A stretch of DNA of 64,000 bases from Dipteris shenzhenensis (taxonomy: Eukaryota > Polypodiophyta > Polypodiopsida > Gleicheniales). A program made the translations under genes and the position numbers. The notes below the pieces were generated by a model. The model made no database searches, was not told where the DNA came from, and saw only the letters and a program-made list of their open reading frames with translations. The DNA lies in NCBI GenBank assembly GCA_047967505.1, contig CM106540.1, one strand, 5' to 3'. Below are positions 46,701 through 51,775 of this stretch, piece after piece (the first letter of the stretch is position 1; each line of letters begins with the position of its first letter).

Positions 46701-48765
46701 GACTTTTTGTAATGTTCTCAATTGTGATTTTGAGCCGTCAAGTTTACATAGAGATTTAAAAGTGCACTTGATATTTGCTATTGATTTGGCAGTCCTCTAG
46801 CTGGATTTTATCCCTCCATGGCTGGCTGTCTTAAGGACGAACATGACATGCCACCATCATATTGGATGTACATGACACTACGTTCTTTCATTCTTTGGCA
46901 CATAGAAATGCATGTCTCGAGGCAGATGGGTTGGATATTCTATCTCTATGTTATGAACTTCTTATGAAGAAATGCCTCAGCCCATCTAACTTACAAGCTA
47001 CATTGCATCATGCTTGCCTTGTCATTTCTCACTGAATGATGTTCATAATGTTGTTCATGGTTTAGGCAGTTGGGATGCTTCATCAACGCTGAATGCTTAG
47101 ATCTCTTCTTTGAATATGGTCATCAAAATAGGGCTTTCCTGCTCCAAAAACACTTGTTTCTTTTAATGAAGAGACTATTTCTCTCTTTCTTTTCTCCGAT
47201 TGCATGATAGTTTTCCTTTCTTTCATTATTTCCTCTGTTTTGTTTCCTTGTGATAATCGTCTAGTTTATTTATGTCACTAACATATTCTTTTTTCCAACA
47301 AACAGTTTTTTAAATGTGATGCTCATGCTGATCTTGGTGCACAAGGCCTGCCGTTCTTCTTGCTTTTTTATTTCCTGCTAATAAGACTTACAGACATGGC
47401 CGCAGGCAAGGCTGTTGATAAAAATGATTGCATACAAAAATCCTTGTTATTTTGATTTGAAAATTTGGGGAAGAAGTTATGGCTACTCAATTCATAGATA
47501 AGGTGAAAGGGTACATCCCTGTTTACACATCACGCATGTGTTCTGATAGTAGCCTTTTGCCAATGACAGGTGGAGAGAATGGGTGGAACTATGATAGTAA
47601 CCAGCAAAGAACATGTTGGCTCTACGTTATCTTTCAGTCTACCATGTAAAACTGTAAGAAAGAGAGAATCTCAGCTAGATTCAAAATTTGAATTGGGCCA
47701 GAATATCAACAGCCAACAGCATAATAATATGCAGAACCAATCAAGACCTCTGGAAAAACATGAAAATGTATGTTTAGATGGAAAATACCCGTGTCATATT
47801 GGTACTCCTGTTCAACTTCCATACAGGCATAAGGAAGTCAATAAGTTTCCAATCAAGGTAGGAGAGACAATGCTCTGCCAAATTGATTTTGACAGTTTTG
47901 ATTTCCAATAGGTACAATATTTAACTATTGGGAGCATTTCCTATGGATTGAATAGTGAGACGGATGGTTTTGTGCAGGAGTTATCAACAGTAAATCAAAG
48001 AGATTTGAAAAAATCTTTTTTTATCAGAGAAAACAGATTTTATCCCAATACGTCTGCAAAGCCCCCTGCATTGGGATATCATCACAAAGAAAATACTTTC
48101 GATGCAGAGATTCAAAATAGGCAATTATATCAAAGCATGTCCTCATCTCCTGATCTGGCAGGATCTCTGTGTACAATGTATAAAGAAAATCTGTTTTGCA
48201 GACTACACATGACCCCTGACAGGATGCACAGAAAGCCAAAGATTCTTTTAGCAGAAGGTGACTGTGTGCATGTCATTGTAGCTCAGTCCATGATGGAGTG
48301 TCTTGGGTATTCGCTTGACGTTGTCAATAATGGAGCAGAGGCTGTGCAAGCAATGCAGACAGGCATCTATGATCTTGTTCTGATGGTAAGCTCAATGACT
48401 TCTGAGGTTCCATATGCCTGAGAATAGATTAAATGACAATTGTCTTTTAATGTTGTAATAGATGGCATGGTTCGTATTAGAGGTAGATGTAATCTATCTG
48501 CTAACAGTGCTTGTTATGAGTGGGTTTTAGTATCTATTTTCATTCACTTATTCCCTTCTTATGGAACTGCCAGGATCTTTGTATGCCAGTTATGGATGGT
48601 TTTGAAGCAACACGAAGGATACGAAAATTTGAAGCAACAGGGAAATGGGATTTAAGCTGCACGAAAAAGGGAAATGAATTATGTCCTTCTTCATTACTTG
48701 TAGATATCAATGATCACAAGGAGGAAGCACATGCCCTTGTACGAAAAGGAATACCTGTCATTGCG
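11592..48765 (+). CDS. HK5: AHK5/CKI2-like hybrid histidine kinase, nine exons (partial at both ends)
   Basis: Spliced as 11592-11685, 11924-12130, 12269-12402, 28217-28266, 31809-32209, 32579-32679, 47570-47857, 47978-48385 and 48574-48765. All junctions keep the frame, giving 625 codons. In order: coiled coil, HisKA (MSHEIRSPL, His at 11965-11967), HATPase N box (NGIKFT), G1 (DTGIG), F box, G2 (GHGLGL), linker, receiver to its phospho-Asp. The RSPL text and the lack of membrane segments match Arabidopsis AHK5/CKI2, known as a soluble kinase in peroxide, ethylene and ABA responses. AHK2/3/4 and AHK1 have different HisKA text. Introns 3 (15.8 kb) and 6 (14.9 kb) are packed with retroelements. 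Missing: the N-terminus, and the last receiver part (MTAN motif and Lys). Oddities are a GC donor at 32680 and an altered acidic pair in the receiver. There are no stops, so it may be functional. Confidence 0.82.
11924..12130 (+). CDS. HK5: HK5-like exon 2: HisKA dimerisation and phospho-acceptor domain
   Basis: Acceptor TTTGCAG/AG and donor TCAG/GTGAAT. Encodes [20 protein letters not shown] through [11 protein letters not shown]. The autophosphorylated His of the H box is codon 11965-11967. [20 protein letters not shown] forms the second helix of the hairpin. It joins exon 1 as IT-E-ETMK and exon 3 as ES-G-AMKL. Confidence 0.9.
12269..12402 (+). CDS. HK5: HK5-like exon 3: HisKA-HATPase connector
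   Basis: Encodes [20 protein letters not shown] and then [13 protein letters not shown], the conserved start of the ATP-binding domain. The acceptor is GCAATGAAG/GA and the donor GATGAG/GTTGCT, phase 0. The next exon begins VIGD, so the junction reads DVPDE-VIGD as expected for the family, although the intron is 15.8 kb long. Confidence 0.87.
12403..13042 (+). other. Kinase intron 3, part before the LINEs
   Basis: No genes. Several diverged AACCACCAGGCTG-like units are scattered over 12515-12805. At 12884-12905 there is a perfect 22-bp palindrome beginning CAAGTACTTGT, just after a TATATATACC tract. It could be a decayed LTR or MITE end, but no partner was found. Confidence 0.5.
13063..17587 (-). 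pseudogene. LINE A copy 2 ORF2: endonuclease, reverse transcriptase, C-terminal region
   Basis: Reading right to left: an MRIVRWNV start with a TAG stop in place of the Arg of NVRG (about 17560); QEHKLDVRD (about 17460); a broken GDFNMVEM (about 17140, frameshifted); RT motifs [24 protein letters not shown] (15811-16050). The catalytic box reads LEDD (about 15450) instead of YADD. The C-terminal [15 protein letters not shown] is at 13900. The zf-RVT Cys/His segment is deleted near 13660. Upstream (17745-18035, -) lies a 96-codon Ser/Leu/Glu-rich stretch, probably the region before the endonuclease. Many stops: dead. Confidence 0.85.
14407..14863 (+). mobile_element. 5'-truncated LINE 3' end inserted into LINE A copy 2
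   Basis: Sense-strand fragment with the last about 110 codons of a LINE ORF2 ([37 protein letters not shown]) and a 3' UTR ending CAATAGAAGTTC and A7 at 14854-14860. Reverse-oriented LINE A sequence flanks both sides. About 45 bp of LINE A expected at the junction are missing. This is a 5'-truncated insertion, and it postdates LINE A copy 2. Confidence 0.8.
18288..19481 (-). mobile_element. LINE family A copy 3, 5'-truncated, reverse orientation
   Basis: The poly(A) appears as a T run at 18286-18298, followed by the family 3' UTR in reverse. The coding remnant runs from RVPHWEAF (about 19470) through the zf-RVT motif [18 protein letters not shown] (about 19290-19240), then after an insertion [14 protein letters not shown] (18905 down) to the C-terminus near 18580. 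It is split at 18906-19240 by a small LINE with a 5' inversion. Confidence 0.85.
18916..19229 (+). mobile_element. Short LINE A insertion with 5' inversion (twin-priming pattern)
   Basis: The sense part 19037-19229 is the family A 3' end ([10 protein letters not shown], 3' UTR, poly(A)). The part before it, 18916-19036, is the immediately upstream family segment in reverse (coding for [10 protein letters not shown] to SRR on the minus strand). About 27 bp between them are lost. The flanks repeat CATCCTCGTCCT (18906-18917) and CATCCTTGCCT (19230-19240), a target duplication with a few changes, inside the CRQAR-MIWMG codons of LINE A copy 3. Confidence 0.8.
19482..19939 (-). repeat. Gypsy 3' LTR (5' boundary clear, 3' end truncated)
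   Basis: On the minus strand the pol stop codon is followed directly by a purine tract (GAGGGAAGGAA, 19950-19940), then TGTTATGCTCTAGCC, which starts with TG as LTRs do. The sequence down to about 19482 is non-coding and then meets LINE A copy 3. The terminal CA cannot be confirmed. Confidence 0.65.
19952..21181 (-). pseudogene. Chromovirus-type Gypsy integrase with chromodomain-like end (409 codons open)
   Basis: A 3' pol fragment that begins inside the integrase zinc finger (CFLCQ). The catalytic core carries DFIVGFP (first Asp), IVSDKDVKF (second Asp) and [16 protein letters not shown] (Glu). A C-terminal domain follows ([12 protein letters not shown]), then HVSRLKKFL, and it closes with a chromodomain-like region ([26 protein letters not shown]). 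The open frame has no stop, so the fragment is young. Gag, protease, RT and RNase H are missing: at 21182 the sequence changes to a LINE. The chromodomain is known to guide integration to heterochromatin. Confidence 0.9.
21187..22003 (+). mobile_element. LINE family A copy 4, middle fragment
   Basis: Sense LINE A ORF2 from [13 protein letters not shown] through [14 protein letters not shown] and [14 protein letters not shown] to the region before zf-RVT ([10 protein letters not shown]). One TGA stop falls after WVDT (about 21820). It has no 3' UTR or poly(A): at 22004 it runs into the poly(T) of LINE B. Both ends are therefore cut. Confidence 0.85.
22004..24394 (-). mobile_element. LINE family B, 5'-truncated, reverse orientation
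   Basis: T14 at 22004-22017 is the poly(A). The 3' UTR ends TAATATAATCAGCACTG. Coding text runs from YADDTALYV (RT catalytic box, about 24330) through [44 protein letters not shown] and [12 protein letters not shown] to the zf-RVT motif [18 protein letters not shown] (about 22740-22690). The truncation lies just 5' of the catalytic box. It is more GC-rich than family A, and is closest in protein text to LINE D. Confidence 0.88.
22387..24394 (-). pseudogene. LINE B ORF2 C-terminal two-thirds
   Basis: Two long open blocks (24309-23290 and 23217-22387) lie in register, separated by a stop after ARWLG near 23290. The RT fingers and most of the palm are missing; the YADD box is present. The zf-RVT Cys/His set is intact. 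The long open stretches suggest a recent insertion that was dead on arrival through 5' truncation. Confidence 0.85.
24396..26312 (-). pseudogene. Gypsy reverse transcriptase, RNase H and integrase start; catalytic box FFND
   Basis: Open for 492 codons (26312-24834). [66 protein letters not shown]. The catalytic box reads FFND (25599-25610) where YLDD or YVDD is normal, so the first Asp is Asn. RNase [47 protein letters not shown]. After one stop the frame continues (24815-24426) with the integrase HHCC finger ([11 protein letters not shown] and CLTCQ), and it ends at ITMDFIFDL where LINE B begins. Gag is not found. Confidence 0.9.
26480..28035 (+). mobile_element. Degenerate LINE family A copy 5
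   Basis: A decayed sense copy. Its earliest recognisable text is LWLYGG...[10 protein letters not shown] (about 26650-26720), matching [20 protein letters not shown] of copy 1. The C-terminus (27521-27847: [35 protein letters not shown]) is clearer. It ends in the family 3' UTR (ACTTAATAGAAGTACC, T run, A run) near 28035. 26313-26479 shows nothing recognisable. Confidence 0.75.
28217..28266 (+). CDS. HK5: HK5-like exon 4: 50-bp exon before the N box
   Basis: A 50-bp exon between TTTAACAG and GTAAAC encoding [17 protein letters not shown], the helix leading to the N box of the HATPase domain. It is too short to appear as an ORF. It is supported by canonical splice sites, by the phase (0 in, 2 out) and by exact continuation of the family sequence on both sides. 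It is an island between a 15.8-kb and a 3.5-kb intron. Confidence 0.87.
28267..29726. other. Kinase intron 4, first part: retroelement debris
   Basis: No gene recognised. A 44-bp unit occurs twice in tandem (29081-29124 and 29125-29168, beginning AAGCTCACA). If the primer-binding site at 29727-29737 is real, this stretch is the decayed interior of a minus-oriented LTR retrotransposon. Confidence 0.4.
29727..29737 (-). other. Putative LTR-retrotransposon primer-binding site (initiator tRNA-Met)
   Basis: The minus strand reads TGGTATCAGAG, the classic complement of the 3' end of plant initiator tRNA-Met. It is preceded immediately by ...TTTACA, a proper CA end for a 5' LTR. That LTR would occupy 29738 upward on the plus coordinates. 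No second LTR was found. Confidence 0.6.
29738..31808. other. Kinase intron 4, second part: probable LTR and retroelement remnants
   Basis: 29738 to about 30300 may be the LTR belonging to the primer-binding site. At 30480-30600 (+) [20 protein letters not shown] resembles a retropepsin active-site segment (family D-S/T-G), but the motif is not intact. A 33-bp block (AATTCTCAAGGAGATTCCAC) occurs at 31498-31530 and again at 31556-31588. The rest is unrecognised. Confidence 0.35.
31809..32209 (+). CDS. HK5: HK5-like exon 5: N box to G1 box of the ATPase domain
   Basis: Acceptor ATGTGCAG/C and donor ATTCCTG/GTATGT. It opens with [17 protein letters not shown] (N-box Asn at 31810-31812, Mg-ATP coordination) and closes with [10 protein letters not shown] (G1 box, 32188-32202). 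About 95 residues between them are Ser/Asn/Lys-rich and variable, an insertion in the ATP lid side of the domain that also varies among AHK5 proteins. One base is left for the next codon. Confidence 0.88.
32579..32679 (+). CDS. HK5: HK5-like exon 6: F box and G2 box, GC donor
   Basis: Acceptor AAATACAG/AC. Encodes [20 protein letters not shown] (F box) and [12 protein letters not shown] (G2 box, 32644-32661). The exon has 101 bases, so it ends in phase 0 only if the donor is GCAAGT at 32680. That joins KKL to VERMGG of exon 7, the usual kinase text. The GT four bases later (32684) would put exon 7 out of frame. Confidence 0.85.
32680..33403. other. Kinase intron 6, left part
   Basis: Begins with the GC donor. 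An open stretch at 32886-33403 (+) continues across LINE D to 43058 (GYLMHVRTL then a stop), so it predates the LINE. It does not match a family I know and contains no conserved motif. I treat it as intron. Confidence 0.4.
37006..38024. mobile_element. 1,019-bp non-autonomous DNA transposon with inverted ends, 10-bp target duplication
   Basis: Inserted into LINE D ORF2. CATCAACCAG flanks both ends (36996-37005 and 38025-38034). Removing the element and one copy restores the LINE frame across ...[11 protein letters not shown]. The ends share inverted blocks (CGAGCA, TGAGC, CCGAGCGT, in order), so the terminal repeats are imperfect. The interior is AT-rich and non-coding, with palindromic GTTTCGC/GCGAAAC motifs. 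The duplication length suggests a Mutator-like element (usually 9-11 bp), which is inference because no transposase is present. Confidence 0.78.
37374..37439. repeat. Palindromic GTTTCGC-GCGAAAC motifs inside the DNA transposon
   Basis: 37374-37389 is GTTTCGC-CA-GCGAAAC. 37408-37439 is a perfect 15-bp inverted repeat with a 2-nt centre (arms 37408-37422 and 37425-37439). The two share about 20 bp of surrounding sequence and read as related Ser-Phe-Ala-Ser/Gly-Glu-Thr peptides in either strand, a by-product of the palindrome. Confidence 0.85.
39211..39498 (-). repeat. Three 96-bp tandem repeats in LINE D, coding for a 32-residue unit
   Basis: Units start at 39211, 39307 and 39403. In the LINE reading frame each unit reads [20 protein letters not shown] then [11 protein letters not shown], an acidic stretch just before the endonuclease. 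The period is a multiple of three, so frame is kept. The unit nearest the endonuclease has CAG changed to TAG. Confidence 0.88.
39605..41532. mobile_element. Unclassified 1.9-kb insertion flanked by 18-bp imperfect direct repeats
   Basis: Lies between the ORF1 and ORF2 parts of LINE D. CACTGGAGGC...CAG occurs on both sides (39587-39604 and 41533-41550; 16 of 18 identical). Inside, diverged tandem units of roughly 175-215 bp run from about 40380 to 41050, each with TTGGACCTTCC, GGCTGGGTGGGAGGA and GGAAACTC blocks. A 129-codon open frame at 40570-40959 simply follows these units. No poly(A), LTR or recognised domain was found. Confidence 0.55.
41551..42402 (-). pseudogene. LINE D ORF1: DUF4283-like region and broken zinc knuckle
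   Basis: Nucleic-acid-binding ORF1 protein of plant LINEs. The start could be 42402 or the Met at 42330 ([16 protein letters not shown]). The DUF4283-like part reads [20 protein letters not shown] and [16 protein letters not shown] frame change near 42070 leads to [17 protein letters not shown] and on to [13 protein letters not shown]. The knuckle should continue Gly-His-x4-Cys, but a small deletion drops Gly-His and shifts to [15 protein letters not shown]. The Pro-rich tail is cut by the 1.9-kb insertion. Confidence 0.8.
42403..43043 (-). promoter_or_regulatory. GC-rich 5' leader of LINE D (likely internal promoter)
   Basis: Between the target duplication and ORF1. It is strongly GC- and CpG-rich compared with the AT-rich surroundings, with repeated CTGCCAAGGGACCCTGCGCG-like blocks at about 42848, 42926 and 42955. 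LINEs carry internal 5' promoters; calling this one is inference from position and composition. Confidence 0.5.
43337..43816 (-). repeat. Two (GA)n/(GAAA)n tracts, each abutting a related retroposon-like end
   Basis: GAGA(GAAA)n at 43337-43362 is followed by TGTATTATTGTCCACTAAAGG. (GA)n at 43750-43780 is followed by TCTATTAAGGTCCACATGAG. The two following segments align (TCCAC, CC..ATGG), as expected for two minus-strand 3' ends of one retroposon family with TTTC/TC tails. 43058-43336 and 43817-43984 hold nothing recognised. Confidence 0.5.
43985..46207 (+). pseudogene. Degenerate relative of the coiled-coil retroelement ORF
   Basis: Over 44990-45300 the sense strand reads [56 protein letters not shown] and [11 protein letters not shown]. 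These align block by block with the protein at 57645-60367 (DKLAPTGNLSTEEEG, MFEELGDVINLADRMNYSDR, AQRIMDHTFTQLGTAV, QQHLKLEFERA). Upstream is a Ser/Thr/Pro-rich section with an internal duplication (44155-44230 and 44256-44330). Downstream is a coiled-coil part with several stops. It is orientated opposite to the other copy. Confidence 0.75.
45124..46207 (+). repeat. 552-bp tandem duplication within the coiled-coil pseudogene
   Basis: GCGTGGGCGAAGC at 45124 recurs at 45676. Both copies run through the coiled-coil part to the same end (CTACAACATCTATATAACAGCA, ending near 45673 and 46206). The second copy has a small internal deletion, and copies differ by scattered substitutions. Confidence 0.85.
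46208..47569. other. Kinase intron 6, right part, nothing recognised
   Basis: AT-rich, with only short open stretches of no recognisable family. The first about 800 bp may be non-coding sequence of the element carrying the coiled-coil pseudogene. It ends at the acceptor CAATGACAG of kinase exon 7. Confidence 0.4.
47570..47857 (+). CDS. HK5: HK5-like exon 7: end of ATPase domain and linker
   Basis: Acceptor CAATGACAG/GTG and donor AATCAAG/GTAGGA, both phase 0, 96 codons. [20 protein letters not shown] and SFSLPC complete the HATPase fold (G3-like end). The remaining residues are a polar, Asn/Gln-rich linker to the receiver, which is poorly conserved in the family. Confidence 0.86.
47978..48385 (+). 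CDS. HK5: HK5-like exon 8: linker and first half of receiver
   Basis: Acceptor TTGTGCAG/GAG and donor CTGATG/GTAAGC, both phase 0, 136 codons. The first about 85 residues are linker. The receiver starts at [20 protein letters not shown] and reaches YDLVLM. Family members have LLVEDN at the metal-binding acidic pair. Here it reads LLAEGD (Glu 48254-48256, Gly 48257-48259, Asp one place later), so the second acidic residue is displaced. Confidence 0.86.
48574..48765 (+). CDS. HK5: HK5-like exon 9: phospho-Asp segment of receiver
   Basis: Acceptor AACTGCCAG/GAT and donor ATTGCG/GTATGT, 64 codons. The first codon (48574-48576) is the phospho-accepting Asp of [20 protein letters not shown]. The exon ends at GIPVIA. 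The next exon should begin with MTAN and carry the conserved Lys. I did not find it in the remaining 15 kb, which is transposon-filled, so either that intron runs past the window or the end of the gene is lost. Confidence 0.86.
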
Positions 48766-49367
48766 GTATGTTTTTCATCTGACATTCATTAACGGCTTTG
48801 TGCATCATGGCACGATTCCTGATTAAATACATGCCAGTCAGTGGGTTACAATCTAAGATGGTACAATGATTTGCAAAAGAAGACTTATCCTTTCTTGCTG
48901 CCCTTACCTTCAGCTCTTGTTGTCACCTCTCCTAGCAGCTGTGGTGACCACCTCCTTGACTGACTGTCTACTCTCAGCTTAGGTTGGCGCCCTAGCCTTA
49001 AACCTGCCTCTTCTCTCAGAAGCCTGCCATCCCTTGCATCAGCCCATCTCCTTTCTAGCTGCCCGCATTCTTTGTCAGCTCTTCTGCTTGCTCCACTAGT
49101 AGCCTGTCAACCCTTTCCACCTGCTTGTAACTTATGTGGTTTAGCCTTGTACCTGCCACCTCTTCAAACTCACCTGTCCATTTTTTGCATTTTGCTAGCC
49201 CACCATCTACACTTCTTTCCATTTGTCTCTCCTTGACAGCTTGTAAAATGTTCCCATATATATCCGTCCATTTTGTTTTGTTTTGATTTTTAAAGACATT
49301 CCCCGTCATGAACTTGAAAACGGAAACAAGAAGAAAGGATTGTACAGAATTTACAAACTATGCACTA
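48766..49367. other. Presumed kinase intron 9 start, nothing recognised
   Basis: Begins GTATGTTTTT after exon 9. The rest is C/T-rich with short reiterations of CTGCC and CACCTGC. No match to the missing last receiver exon was seen. Confidence 0.4.
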
Positions 49368-51775
49368 TCAAGGGTAAGCCCCATGCACGTCTTGTATCCG
49401 AGACATACTAGCATCAGGAAGGAATAATACAAGATACATATTCTCATCTGGTGATAGGACAAAATCTGTATCAAGTTTTTGAGCACTACTTTTCTTTAGA
49501 GATTCTGAAGATTTAGGTATCTTGAGGTAGACTTTCTCATTTACTTCAAACTCCAACCTTCTACAGTGGGGGTTTGCATAACTTCGTGCTCTATCCTGAG
49601 CTCTTCTTATGCTATCTTTAGCTAATTTAAGCATTTGATTCATATCTTCAAGAAAGTCTTTGGCTGCTTGAACCTTCTCTTTTTGGAGTCCCACTGCCAT
49701 TGGGTCTCTTGGTTGAAATCCATACATCATCATGAATGGACTAAAACCTATAGCTGAATGTTTGGCACTATTATATGCAAATTCTAATATGGGCAAATAC
49801 TGTTCCCAATTAGTTTGTTGCTTACTTACATATGTTTGAAGCATATCCTCAATGATCTGATTGACCCTTTCAGCTTGATCATCACTCTGTGGATGATCCG
49901 TGGTACTCATATTCAACGAAGTTTCCAATCTCATAAACACATCCCTCAAAAAATGGTTGTTAAATTTGCTATCCCGGTCATTGACGATACCGGCTGGTAG
50001 CCCATACAATTTATAAATATGCTCCACAAATAGCCTAGCTAATTTTGGAGTTTTAACATCTTCATTGAGAGAAATAAAATGAGCCATCTTGGTCAACCGA
50101 TCAACAATTACCCACATAGAGTTGTGTCCCCTTTGTGTTCTAGGTAATCCCATAATAAAATCTCCAATGGGTGTAGAAGACCTCCTACCTTAAGGCGTTC
50201 AATCTTATTGACTTGGCATCTTTGGCACTTCAATACATAGTCTTGGACATCCTTACCTATTCTAGGCCAAAAGAATTGCCTTTTCAGAAGCTCATATGTC
50301 TTCTGAATTCTTGGGTGTCAGCACTTGGACTCTCATGACACTCAAAAAGAATTTGGCGCCTAATGTCATTATTATCCGGGAACATACTCTACCCTTGTAG
50401 AGCAAGTAGCCATCCTTAATAGTATGTTTTTCCCACTTGAGTCCTTTATCACCAATTTGTGATGTGTCACCATTTCCATGTGACTCCTCAGTGAAAGCCT
50501 CTCGATTAGTTGGATCCCTATTTCTAATTGCTTTCCATATTTCAAAGAAATGAGAATCAAACTCACATTTCCCTTTTAAGGACTCTAGGAAATCATTCTG
50601 AAATTGAGTAAAACTCAAGCCATTATTGGCATTCGGCTAAGGGAGTCTGCTACCACATTGAGCTTCCCCTTCCGATAATGTCAATTGCATATTAAACTCT
50701 TGCTTTAATTCAGCCCATCTAGCTTTTCTACCTTTAAGCTCTAGCTGATTGCAAATCCACTTAATGCTTTATTGATCAAAGATGATCTCAAATTTGACAC
50801 CATACAAATAGTGCCTCCACTTCTTCAAAGCATAGACTATAGCATACTATTCCTTCTTATATGCCGAGTAATTCCGTTAGGCATGATCTAACTTTTTTCT
50901 TTCAAAAACCACTAGTTGACCTTTTTATAAAAGTACTGCCCCAACAGCAAAATCACTGGCATCTGTCTTAACCATGAATGGTTCATTGCGATCCACTACC
51001 TTTAAGACAGGAGCTGCTGCTATAGCTACTTTTTAATTTTTCAAAACTTCTCTTTTGAGGTTCGTCCCATATAAAGGTGCTTCCCTTCCCCTTAAGCAAG
51101 TCTGTCATCGAAATAGCAATCTTAGCATAATCTTGGATGATTCTTCTATAGAATCTAGACAAACCTAAGAATATCTGTAATTCTTCTAGGTTAGTAGGAT
51201 GTAGCCATTCCAATATGGCCCCTACTTTTTTAAAATCCATACGAACCTTTTCTTGGGATATTATATGTTACAATTCTTTTGCAAAGAATTCAAATTTGGA
51301 TTATTTAGCAGAAAGTGAATTATCTATAAGTAGTTGGAACACTTTTCGCAAATGTTCTAAATGCTTTTTCTTAGTCTTGCTGTAAATAAGAATATCATCT
51401 AAAAATACTACAACAAATTTTCCTAAATATGGCCTCAAGATACTATTCATAAGTGTCATGAAAGTTGCTGGAGCATTTGTTAACCCAAATGGCATTACTT
51501 TAAACTGATAATGCCCATACCTAGTACGAAATGATGTTTTAGGGACATCCTCTTCTCTAATTCAAACTTGGTGATATCCTTAAATCAATTTTAGTAAAAT
51601 ACTTTGCCCCTTCCAATTGATCAAAGAGCTCATCAATGCGAGGCCTCAGGCATAGGATACTTATTTTTTATGGTGAATTTATTGAATGCTCTGTAATCTA
51701 TGCATAAATGCATAGTACCATCCTTTTTCTTTACTAGTAAACTCTCTGTAGGTCTTCTTCACCTCTTGGGAGTAG
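49368..51775 (-). pseudogene. Chromovirus-type Gypsy pol (RT, RNase H, integrase), heavily broken
   Basis: Right to left: RT start [17 protein letters not shown] (about 51740-51680); [12 protein letters not shown] and intact [14 protein letters not shown] (51495-51380); RNase H connection LHPTNLEELQIFLGLSRFYR (51200-51120); integrase zinc-finger region around 50250; then 261 open codons (50153-49368) with GLPRTQRGHNSMWVIVDRLT, IVNDRDSKFNNHF (second Asp) and AERVNQIIEDML (Glu). The extreme C-terminus is unlike a chromodomain and may be cut. Gag and protease are missing. Many stops and shifts lie in the RT-RNase H part. Confidence 0.88.
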
